Below are positions 50,724 to 58,358 of a stretch of 64,000 nucleotides of DNA, in pieces. The stretch is from assembly GCA_016933955.1 (NCBI GenBank), contig JAFGTT010000026.1, positions 62,001 through 126,000 on the forward strand, read 5' to 3'. A program made the translations under genes and the position numbers. Positions within the stretch are counted from its first letter, which is position 1. Every line of letters begins with the position of its first letter. The notes under the pieces are model-generated. The model made no database searches and was not told the origin of the DNA. It saw nothing but the letters and a program-made list of their open reading frames with translations. This DNA comes from Candidatus Zixiibacteriota bacterium (lineage in GTDB: Bacteria; Zixibacteria; MSB-5A5; GN15; PGXB01).

Positions 50724-51074
50724 TATTTTTCCTTATTGCTTCCGTAGGGCCGGACAATCATTGTTCTTGTCAGATATAACATTTTCTGTCTTTCTTTTGT
50801 TCCCTGCCATCCTTATCCCCCAGGCCGTTGAAGTATTGCTGTTTGTAAACATTACGGCCCAAACCCACAATTGTTTTTATCTGGCGATTTTGGGGCACAT
50901 CAGCAAACCATTTACTGAAAATCTACAAAAATAACATACTTTTTTCAAGGGAAAAGAGAATTGATTCGGCCCAGGTTTATGCCATTCCGACCAATAAATA
51001 TTTTACTGGCATAGCGGCAGATACTATTTTATACTTAATTCCATATGCCGATCAACCGATTATGTATAATAGTT
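50724..51074. other. Divergent intergenic region upstream of ECF operon
   Basis: About 350 bases. It carries the ECF-type promoter at 50778-50804 and a TATAAT at 51065-51070 that abuts the plus-strand lipoprotein start. I see no gene or RNA in the rest. Confidence 0.5.
50778..50804 (-). promoter_or_regulatory. ECF/SigR-type promoter GGGAAC-N18-GTT
   Basis: On the minus strand GGGAAC (50799-50804), exactly 18 bases, then GTT (50778-50780). The SigR consensus in actinobacteria is GGGAAT-N18-GTT. Placement 55 bases before the sigma gene suggests autoregulation. Confidence 0.65.
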
Positions 51075-51848
51075 ATGATGAAGAATATTACCATATTATT
51101 ATTCGAATTTCTGGCGGTGTCGTTTGTTCTCTGGGGTTGTGGCGGGTCAGCCGGTAATATAAATAACGGCGGAGAAAATACTTATTATCTAATGGGCGGC
51201 CTGGTTAAAAATTTGGACAATGATACTATCTCTGTGGCGGCCTACTTGGAGTTCGACAGTGAACCTCTGGGAACCGCCATAATTTCCCTGGGCGATGATA
51301 CCCTTGAGTATGACTCATCCACCGCGGTTTATTCAATATTATTATCCCCGGCCTCATCACTATCGCCGGGCGGCTACTATCTCAAAATCAAAGATTCAAC
51401 CCGATTTGTGGATTCCATACAATTCACCCTTCCCAATGATTTTCAGATAACAGACTTGCAGTTGCCCGACACCCGGATCAACAATGGCGGTAACCCGGTG
51501 CCGATGTCTTGGAATATATCGCTTAACAGCACCGGCTATGCTTACGGGGTGATCATAGAAGATTCGGCGTATATTGCCGCCGGCTATTACGAATTCGTTA
51601 CGACCGGCGTCACCTCGGTTACCATCCCCCGCGACGCCTTCCAGTTGCCGGGCAGTATCAATGAAATTGATACCGGTTTATATCATGTCTATGTTTACAG
51701 TTACAGTGGTTCGCCGGGAAGTCTATATAACCTGCCGACTTCCCTGCCAAGCGGTTTTCAGGATAATTATACCCGGGAGAATTTCGTCGGCCGCTTCGGC
51801 TCGATCGTTGTCACTCCCCGCGATTCCATTCGCGTGGCTGTTGAATAA
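51075..51848 (+). CDS. Lipoprotein of unknown function
   Basis: A 257-residue lipoprotein with signal peptide and lipobox LWGCGGS (Cys22). The mature chain is beta-rich with many Ser, Thr, Gly and Tyr (TAIISLGDDTLEYDSS, GGYYLKIKDST) and looks like one or two immunoglobulin-like domains; no enzyme motif is seen. ATG 51075 or 51078 follows a TATAAT (51065-51070) by 4-7 bases without a ribosome binding site, so the message may be leaderless. It is transcribed away from the ECF operon and could be one of its targets, but no GGGAA-type site is visible on this strand. Confidence 0.7.
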   Translation: MMKNITILLFEFLAVSFVLWGCGGSAGNINNGGENTYYLMGGLVKNLDNDTISVAAYLEFDSEPLGTAIISLGDDTLEYDSSTAVYSILLSPASSLSPGGYYLKIKDSTRFVDSIQFTLPNDFQITDLQLPDTRINNGGNPVPMSWNISLNSTGYAYGVIIEDSAYIAAGYYEFVTTGVTSVTIPRDAFQLPGSINEIDTGLYHVYVYSYSGSPGSLYNLPTSLPSGFQDNYTRENFVGRFGSIVVTPRDSIRVAVE

Positions 51849-51898
51849 GCCCGGAATTTCCTTTGCGCCACTTTCATAAATTGTCTTAATTTCCCGGC

Positions 51899-52819
51899 AT
51901 GAAAGATAAGCATGAAAAGGAATTAATCGCCCATTTGTCACGATTGGGCACTGAAAAAACCAATCCCGGTACAGCCGCCATTGATACTCTCTCTCCTCTG
52001 GAAATCACCCGTCTTATCAACAACGAGGATAAAAAAGTCGCCGGGGTGGTGGAAAAAGCTCTGCCCGAAATCGCCCGAGCGGCCGATACCGCGGCCATGA
52101 CACTCAAACAGGGTGGACGGATTATATATCTCGGGGCTGGAACCTCCGGCCGTCTGGGGGTGCTCGATGCCGCCGAATGCCCGCCAACTTTCGGGATTGA
52201 TCCTTCCCGGGTCGTCGGATTGATTTCCGGCGGTCATCAGACCCTGGTTCTTTCAAAAGAAGGGGCCGAGGATCATGAAGAATGGGCAGTGGCCGATCTG
52301 AAGGAAAAGAACCTCACGAAAAATGATTTTGTCATCGGTCTGGCGGCCTCGGTTCGGACCCCCTACACTATCGCGGGATTGAAATACGCCGCCTCGATTG
52401 GATGTCCCACCGCCTTTATCGTTTGTAATCACGTGGAAAAGTCAGATATCAAACCTGATATCCTGATTGAACTGCCGGTCGGCCCGGAGGTTATAACCGG
52501 GTCCACCCGCATGAAATCGGGCACCGCCCAGAAGATGACTCTTAATTTGATTACCACCACAGCCATGATTCTTCTGGGCAAAACTTATGGCAATCTGATG
52601 GTCGATCTTAAGGCGACTTCGGATAAACTGGCCGCCCGCTCGCGTAAAATGCTGATGGAGTTTCTGGGTATTGGTTATGATGAGGCCGACCGCCTGCTGA
52701 AACAATCCGATGGATCGGTTAAGACGGCGATTGTCATGAAGAAACTCGATCTGGATAAATCCTCCGCCGAACAGCGACTCCGCGACGCCGACGGTTTTCT
52801 GAAACGAGTGATCGGGTAA
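51899..52819 (+). CDS. murQ: N-acetylmuramic acid 6-phosphate etherase
   Basis: A 306-residue SIS-domain enzyme with the full MurQ/GCKR pattern: TEKTNPGTAAIDTLSPLEI at the start, IIYLGAGTSGRLGVLDAAECPPTFG (sugar-phosphate loop and catalytic Glu region), VVGLISGG, EEWAVADLKEK, VIGLAASVRTPYTIAGLKYA, EVITGSTRMKSGTAQKM, then the C-terminal UBA-like helical end (DEADRLLKQSDGSVKTAIVM). It cleaves the lactyl ether of MurNAc-6-phosphate to GlcNAc-6-phosphate and lactate in cell-wall recycling. Length matches the family. The start is ATG 51899; no ribosome binding site is apparent, and a TTAATT lies 7 bases upstream. AnmK or MurP partners are not adjacent. Confidence 0.95.
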   Translation: MKDKHEKELIAHLSRLGTEKTNPGTAAIDTLSPLEITRLINNEDKKVAGVVEKALPEIARAADTAAMTLKQGGRIIYLGAGTSGRLGVLDAAECPPTFGIDPSRVVGLISGGHQTLVLSKEGAEDHEEWAVADLKEKNLTKNDFVIGLAASVRTPYTIAGLKYAASIGCPTAFIVCNHVEKSDIKPDILIELPVGPEVITGSTRMKSGTAQKMTLNLITTTAMILLGKTYGNLMVDLKATSDKLAARSRKMLMEFLGIGYDEADRLLKQSDGSVKTAIVMKKLDLDKSSAEQRLRDADGFLKRVIG

Positions 52820-52967
52820 AATCATACGTTACAATTCGGTGTGTTTCCCAATATGCATCATCCAGAATATTAAGGTTCATTTTTATCCGTCAGATATTAT
52901 ATTTCAAAATCTTAATGCAACTTTCGTATGTTAAATAAAATCAGCGGCCTGACACGGGAGAGATAAA

Positions 52968-53768
52968 ATGAGACATTATTATAATATTATTCTTTTGACT
53001 CTATTTGTAATTGGTATTGTTATGTCGAATGCAAAATCAACATCGGGCGAAGAAATATCGGAAGCCAAACGGGCCGAAACCTTCGCGGCAGTCAAGAATA
53101 TGCTCGAAAGCCAGGATTTATACAAGGCTTTTGATTATGTTAATTCCCCGGGTGACCCGGAACAGGTGGGAGAGCACTATTCCAATCTTCTCAACGATTT
53201 CTACTGGAAAGACAAAAACCTGTACCATGTCAAGGCATTCGGGCAGGCCGGGATTCACTATTGCCTTTCTCAGGCGGAAATCCTGAGGACGCAGGATTCG
53301 AACCGGTCTGTCGCCCTCAAGAATCAGGCCAAAGTCATCGCCTTCAACCTCGCTTCATGTGTCTGGCCGGGGTGGAACGAACCCGGCATTATAATCTCCA
53401 GCGAAGATTGCCGGTTAGGACTTGAGGCGGCCAAACTGAATCTCCGTCTCGCCACGGAACTCGGCGATGATGATCTGAAAATGTCCAATTCCTACTGGAT
53501 GGTTGGCGCCCAATATCTGGCCAATCAAAAATATGATGAGGCCGCCGCCTCTTTCGAAAAATCACGCGAAATGGCCCACCGGGCCGGGGAAAAGGAATAC
53601 GAATTCATGGCCGAGGGGTACCTGGCCATTACCGGAATAATTTCCGGGGACAAAACCGGGCATGATCGGCTGGGTGAAGCCACCCGAAAATTGACCGAAA
53701 TCGGTTCCGATGATGCTCTTTTCTTTTTAGACCAGTTCAATACCGTATTGAACACGTTCATCAAATAG
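52968..53768 (+). CDS. Exported TPR-like hypothetical protein
   Basis: A 266-residue exported protein. The signal peptide is MRHYYNIILLTLFVIGIVMSNA. The mature protein is helical, with TPR-like repeats in the second half (NSYWMVGAQYLANQKYDEAAASFEKSREMAHRAGEKEYEFMAEGYLAI). The first half has CLSQAEILRTQDSNRS and an unusual CVWPGWNEPGI loop. I recognise no family. GGGAGA 5-6 bases before ATG 52968 supports the start. It converges on the second anti-sigma gene with 18 bases between stops. Confidence 0.7.
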   Translation: MRHYYNIILLTLFVIGIVMSNAKSTSGEEISEAKRAETFAAVKNMLESQDLYKAFDYVNSPGDPEQVGEHYSNLLNDFYWKDKNLYHVKAFGQAGIHYCLSQAEILRTQDSNRSVALKNQAKVIAFNLASCVWPGWNEPGIIISSEDCRLGLEAAKLNLRLATELGDDDLKMSNSYWMVGAQYLANQKYDEAAASFEKSREMAHRAGEKEYEFMAEGYLAITGIISGDKTGHDRLGEATRKLTEIGSDDALFFLDQFNTVLNTFIK

Positions 53769-53786
53769 CGATTGCAGGGAGCGCTG

Positions 53787-54299
53787 TCAGATTATCATGG
53801 TGGTCGTTTTCCGGCCGCTGTTGCGGATAATATAATCGAGCGCGCTTACGATAATCAATATTATCCCGAGCCAGATTACCCATATCGGATTCAACCCGGA
53901 GCTTTCCAGAAGAGCCCGCAATTCGCCAAGAAAAGCAATATTGGCCTTTTCCGGAGTAAGGGATTTTATCAGAGCCTCAAAAATTGCCCCGAAATCAACC
54001 AGGAATATGACTGTCGCCAGAGCACCCAGAATTCCGGTCGATCCCAGAATCCAGGACCATGGTCTGGACCGGGCCTTTGCTTTTTTCATTTCCCCTATTG
54101 CCGCGGCAGTACTCGCGGCAAAATCAGCCGGAAGAGACGCAATCATATCAATCTGTAAATCCGAAACCAGGGTTTTATATTGCTCCAGTTCTTCTCGGCA
54201 TCGCGTACATTCTTTAAGATGGTTTTCGATCCCGGCGGTTCTGGAACCAGCATGGCCATCAAGATACTCTTGAATGTCAATGTCATTCAAATGCATCAT
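53787..54299 (-). CDS. Anti-sigma factor with ZAS-type zinc finger
   Basis: A 170-residue protein. Residues 1-40 are a zinc-finger HC2 domain (HLKECTRCREEL: His27-x3-Cys31-x2-Cys34). A linker of about 45 residues is followed by two transmembrane helices (ILGSTGILGALATVIFLV and PIWVIWLGIILIIVSAL) separated by an amphipathic stretch. It should hold the ECF sigma factor encoded just upstream at the membrane. Only 3 bases separate the genes, and GAGGAG lies 9 bases before the ATG. It differs from the other anti-sigma in this window in having almost no extracytoplasmic domain, so it senses something at or in the membrane. Confidence 0.8.
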   Translation of the reverse strand: MMHLNDIDIQEYLDGHAGSRTAGIENHLKECTRCREELEQYKTLVSDLQIDMIASLPADFAASTAAAIGEMKKAKARSRPWSWILGSTGILGALATVIFLVDFGAIFEALIKSLTPEKANIAFLGELRALLESSGLNPIWVIWLGIILIIVSALDYIIRNSGRKTTTMII

Positions 54300-54302
54300 T
54301 GG

Positions 54303-54863
54303 CTAAAGCTCCTCTCGCAAATAGCGGGCCTCGAGAGTCTCTTTCAACTGCCGGCGGGCCCGAAACAGGTAACTCTTAACCGTCCCTATGGGAAGTTTCA
54401 TGATTTTCCCTATCTCTTCATAACTCATTTCATCAAGATGATACAGCGTTATTATCATCCGGTATTGAACCGGCAACTGACCGATAGCCTGTTCCAATAC
54501 CTCCCGGCGATTTTGTCCGACGGCCTGTTCATCGGGTCGCGGTTCATTACCGGCAATAAATCGGGCGGCTTCTTCAAGCGGTTCGGCAGTCACAGATATT
54601 TTTTTCCGCCCCAGATAATCGAGACATCGATTATAGGCAATCCGGGCGATCCATGTGGAAAGCCGGGCATCAGCGCGAAAATTGCCCAGATTCCTATAAA
54701 CTCTCATAAATATATCCTGACAAATATCCGGCCGATCATGATCATCCGGGATCATCCTGAAAACCACATGATTGACCAACCGCTGGTAATCAGTCACCAA
54801 TTGTTCGAAGACTGCGGTTTCACCGGCCAGAATTCTGTCAATTATGCCATTTTTCTCAACCAC
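54303..54863 (-). CDS. ECF RNA polymerase sigma factor
   Basis: A 186-residue group 4 sigma factor. Region 2 is ETAVFEQLVTDYQRLVNHVVFRMI, PDICQDIFMRVYRNLGNFRADARLSTWIARIAYNRCLDYL. Region 4 is IGQLPVQYRMIITLYHLDEMSYEEIGKIMKLPIGTVKSYLFRARRQL. It is a RpoE-like ECF with a short linker, different from the SigR-like factor at 50136. The start is GTG 54863, as no ATG fits region 2. It forms an operon with the anti-sigma factor and diverges from a small membrane protein gene at 55022, which may belong to its regulon. I found no self-promoter of the SigR pattern. Confidence 0.9.
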   Translation of the reverse strand: MVEKNGIIDRILAGETAVFEQLVTDYQRLVNHVVFRMIPDDHDRPDICQDIFMRVYRNLGNFRADARLSTWIARIAYNRCLDYLGRKKISVTAEPLEEAARFIAGNEPRPDEQAVGQNRREVLEQAIGQLPVQYRMIITLYHLDEMSYEEIGKIMKLPIGTVKSYLFRARRQLKETLEARYLREEL

Positions 54864-55021
54864 ATTTTACTCTATATAAATAGACTATTATGGGAAATAA
54901 AATGTTGCCGTAATTCCCGATTTTCTTTCTGCAACCTTTTTAATGAAATCCGGTCTATTCAAATAAAGAATGTAATGTGATGAAAAACAAAATGATAACC
55001 CATATAAATCAGGAGTAAGTT

Positions 55022-55396
55022 ATGGATCCACTCAGTAGACTAATAGACTTATCGCCGGTTTTTGTAATCTTCCCGACCATCTATTTCATAGTCAAAATAG
55101 TTCTGGAATATAATATCAGAAAACGACTTATCGAAAAAGACATGATCGGCAAAGATACCCGTTTTATTCTCAATACCGGCTCAGGGGGAACCGTTTCATC
55201 GTCCCTTAAATGGGGACTGGTTTTTATCCTGGTTGGTCTGGCGGCCATTATAATCCGGATTATCCCCGATATTCCTGACGAAGTAGCTTTCGGCGTTCTT
55301 CTGATTGCCGCCGGGGCCGGATTACTGGTTTATTATTTTATCGGGAGCGGGAAGATCAGAACCGCCACTAACGAAAGTGCACCAGATCAGTCCTGA
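55022..55396 (+). CDS. Small DUF6249-like membrane protein
   Basis: A 124-residue protein with one N-terminal transmembrane helix (LSPVFVIFPTIYFIVKIVLEY) and two more near residues 60-105 (GLVFILVGLAAIIIRII and FGVLLIAAGAGLLVYYFI). Small membrane proteins of this layout (DUF6249-like) are often found next to ECF sigma/anti-sigma pairs. Here it diverges from such a pair with 158 bases between. AGGAG 6-7 bases before ATG 55022 supports the start. A strong hairpin at 55427 ends the transcript. Function unknown. Confidence 0.7.
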   Translation: MDPLSRLIDLSPVFVIFPTIYFIVKIVLEYNIRKRLIEKDMIGKDTRFILNTGSGGTVSSSLKWGLVFILVGLAAIIIRIIPDIPDEVAFGVLLIAAGAGLLVYYFIGSGKIRTATNESAPDQS

Positions 55397-55426
55397 TTTT
55401 GACCGAAATTCATACAGCTGCCTATT

Positions 55427-55456
55427 CCCGGGGCGAAAGCCACACCCCGGGATTTT
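55427..55456 (+). terminator. Terminator after DUF6249-like gene
   Basis: CCCGGGG (55427-55433) pairs with CCCCGGG (55445-55451), loop of 11 bases, followed by ATTTT. It separates the small membrane protein from the histidine kinase gene. Confidence 0.65.
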
Positions 55457-55545
55457 CATATATTGCGTATTTTTGCCCGTCGGCCTTCAGTTATGGCGGA
55501 TAATGACGATAAGGCTACTATAAATTCGTTTTATCTTTTTTGATC

Positions 55546-58260
55546 ATGCATCCAGATAGACCTGACACAGATAAAATGGGAAAAAATGGCCATCCGCTTC
55601 CACCTTTTTATGCGACGGATTCCATTCTCGATCACATTGCCGAACACGCTGTAATTCATGACCTGAATCACGAAATCATCTGGCTGAATAAAGCCGCTTA
55701 TGAATCGGTCAACGCTACCCGCGATGGATTAATCGGCCGCCACTGTTATGAGATCTGGCAGGGCCGCGATGAACCCTGCATTGGCTGCCCGGTAGTCAAG
55801 GGTATTGAAACCGGTATCTCCCAAACGGCCGAAATAAAATCTCCCGATGAGCGATACTGGTTGATCCGTTCCCATCCTCTTCGCGACGATCATAATAACA
55901 TCATTGGTGCCGTTGAATTGACCTATGATATCACCGCCCAGAAAAATGCGGAACTGGAACTGGCCAAAAGAGAAGAAAGCTATCGTAATATCTACAACAG
56001 CGCCCTGGTCGGATTCTGGAGATCACGAATCGATGATGGAACCCTGCTGAAACTGAACCCGGCGGCTGTCAGGGCACTCGGTTACGATAGCGAAGAAGAA
56101 GTCATTGGCAAAATCAAGGGAACCCTGTTTTACACTCCTGAGGAACGCGAACGATTTCTCCGGCAGTTGTTGGAGAAGGGCGAAATCTCCAGTTTCGAAA
56201 CGCGCCTGACAATCCGGGATGGCAGTCAGGTGGATGTCTTGATGTCCGGACGGATATATCCGGAAAAGGGATATATCGAGGGGGTGATTATCAACATCAC
56301 CGAGCGCAAAAAATTCGAAGAAGCTCTGAGACTTTCTGAGAAAAAATATCGGGAGCTTTATGAGAACATGCGTGAAGGATCGGCTGAAGTCGATATGGAC
56401 GGTCGCATTGTGGAATGCAACACCACCTTTCGGAAAATGCTCGGTTACGGTCCGGAAGAAATCATGGCCTTAACCTATCGCGATATCACTCCGTCCAAAT
56501 GGCACCCGATTGAGGAAGTCATCTTGAATGATCAGGTTCTCAGGCGCGGATATTCCGATACTTATGAAAAAGAATACATCAGAAAAAACGGAACCACTTT
56601 CCCGGTCGAACTCAGAACCTACTTAATCCGTAGCGAGAATGGTGTCCCTTCGGGAATGTGGGCCATTGTCCGGGATATCACCGAACGGCGCCGGTCGGAA
56701 CTTATGATTCTTCGTTCAGAGAAAAAATATCGCGACCTGGTCGAAAATATCTCGGAAGGCATGTGCATTATTGACCATAATGAAAACTTCCTGTTTGTTA
56801 ATTTGGCTGCCTGTGAAATCTTTGGTTATTCCCGCGAAGAAATAATGGGCATGAACGTTCGACAGGTAGTCATTGATGACGATATGAAAATCATAGCCGA
56901 TAGTATCCGCCAGTGCCGGGAGGGTCGGATTGCCAGGATTGAAGTAACCATAAGGCACAAAAACAGCACCTTGCGCCATTTGCAGATATCCGCCACCCCC
57001 TATTATGATACCAGGGGCGTTATCATCGGGTCAATCGGTATATTCTCCGACATAACCGATCGCATCAGCGCCGAAAAAGAAAAAGCCCGATTGCATGAAC
57101 AACTCGAGCGTTCGCGCCGCATGGAATCATTGGGAGTCCTGGCCGGCGGCGTGGCCCATGATCTCAACAACATCCTGGGACCGCTGGTGGCTTATCCGGA
57201 AATGATTCTAATGAAACTCCCCGAGGATTCTCCAGCCCGCAGGCAATTGACCATGATGGGTAAATGCGCCCGCGATGCCGCCGAAGTCATTCAGGATCTT
57301 CTCACCCTCGCCCGTCGCGGTCGTTATGAAATGATCCCGACCGATCTCAATGAGGTTGTAGAAGCCTACCTGTCATCGGTCAGTTTTACGGAGCTGAAAA
57401 ATAACATTCCCGATGTGGAGTTGATAGAAAAACTCGATCCGGCTATTGATCGAATCATGGGTTCGGCTCCGCATCTGTTAAAAATCATCATGAATCTGGT
57501 CATAAATGCTTACGATGCCATGCCGCAGGGCGGCCGGTTGACGATTGAATCCTCGGAAGCTTACCTGGAAAAATTAGGCAGTGGTTTCGGTAATATCAGC
57601 AAAGGTGATTATATTATCCTTAAAATAAAGGATACCGGGATTGGTATCGATGAAAAGTATTTAAAACACATCTTCGAGCCCTACTATTCCAAAAAGGAGA
57701 TGGGAAGCAGTGGCTCCGGCCTTGGATTATCAGTGGTTTATGGAATTCTCCAGGATCACAAAGGCTATTATGATATAAATTCCCGGATCAATCATGGAAC
57801 GGAATTCATTCTCTATTTTCCCGCCTGTAAACAGAGTCTGGTCACCAAAACCGAACAATGCGGCGATTACCGGGGAAAAGAAAATATTCTGATTATTGAT
57901 GATGCCGCGGAACAAAGGGAAATCGCCACCGAAATCCTAAGTAACCTCGGTTATCAGGTCGAAACCGCCTTCAATGGTCACAATGCTCTTGAAATCCTCC
58001 GGGAAAAATCCTTTGACCTTATTGTTCTTGATATGATTATGGAGAAAGGGTTTGACGGCCTCGACACCTATCGCGGAATTTTAAATATGTATCCCGGACA
58101 GAAAGCGGTTATTGTAAGCGGTTTCTCAGCCACCGACCGGGTCAATAAAACCCTGGAACTGGGCGCCGGTCAATATATCAAGAAACCTTATACTATCAAT
58201 CAACTGGGTCGGGCCATCAGAGAGGAACTGAATCGGCAACCAGCCGCTATTTCTGGGTAA
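55546..58260 (+). CDS. PAS-rich hybrid sensor histidine kinase
   Basis: A 904-residue cytoplasmic sensor without transmembrane segments. Four PAS domains follow one another (about residues 20-130, 140-260, 265-385 and 390-510), each ending in a DIT..KK-type PAC motif. The first has cysteines in RHCYEIWQGRDEPCIGCPVV, a spacing seen in PAS domains that bind heme or Fe-S, so redox or gas sensing is possible. The kinase core has the H-box GGVAHDLNNIL with His538, N-box NLVINAYDAMP, G1 DTGIGID and G2 GSGLGLSVVYGI. A C-terminal receiver has phospho-acceptor Asp829 in DLIVLDMIM. The start is ATG 55546 (no clear ribosome binding site). No separate response regulator is adjacent, so the output partner is unknown. 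Confidence 0.9.
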   Translation: MHPDRPDTDKMGKNGHPLPPFYATDSILDHIAEHAVIHDLNHEIIWLNKAAYESVNATRDGLIGRHCYEIWQGRDEPCIGCPVVKGIETGISQTAEIKSPDERYWLIRSHPLRDDHNNIIGAVELTYDITAQKNAELELAKREESYRNIYNSALVGFWRSRIDDGTLLKLNPAAVRALGYDSEEEVIGKIKGTLFYTPEERERFLRQLLEKGEISSFETRLTIRDGSQVDVLMSGRIYPEKGYIEGVIINITERKKFEEALRLSEKKYRELYENMREGSAEVDMDGRIVECNTTFRKMLGYGPEEIMALTYRDITPSKWHPIEEVILNDQVLRRGYSDTYEKEYIRKNGTTFPVELRTYLIRSENGVPSGMWAIVRDITERRRSELMILRSEKKYRDLVENISEGMCIIDHNENFLFVNLAACEIFGYSREEIMGMNVRQVVIDDDMKIIADSIRQCREGRIARIEVTIRHKNSTLRHLQISATPYYDTRGVIIGSIGIFSDITDRISAEKEKARLHEQLERSRRMESLGVLAGGVAHDLNNILGPLVAYPEMILMKLPEDSPARRQLTMMGKCARDAAEVIQDLLTLARRGRYEMIPTDLNEVVEAYLSSVSFTELKNNIPDVELIEKLDPAIDRIMGSAPHLLKIIMNLVINAYDAMPQGGRLTIESSEAYLEKLGSGFGNISKGDYIILKIKDTGIGIDEKYLKHIFEPYYSKKEMGSSGSGLGLSVVYGILQDHKGYYDINSRINHGTEFILYFPACKQSLVTKTEQCGDYRGKENILIIDDAAEQREIATEILSNLGYQVETAFNGHNALEILREKSFDLIVLDMIMEKGFDGLDTYRGILNMYPGQKAVIVSGFSATDRVNKTLELGAGQYIKKPYTINQLGRAIREELNRQPAAISG

Positions 58261-58358
58261 TCTGCCGCCTTCATTAATTAATATTCCAGGCCGTTCTTGA
58301 CCTTTTCTCTTTTCATTATTATCTATTCCTTTTGTCAATTTCTGCCTCGGAGGAAAAG

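Noticed and set aside
54892-54918. GGGAAT on the minus strand upstream of the second ECF gene as a SigR-type promoter
   Set aside because: At N18 the sequence is CCC, not GTT; no other spacing fits.
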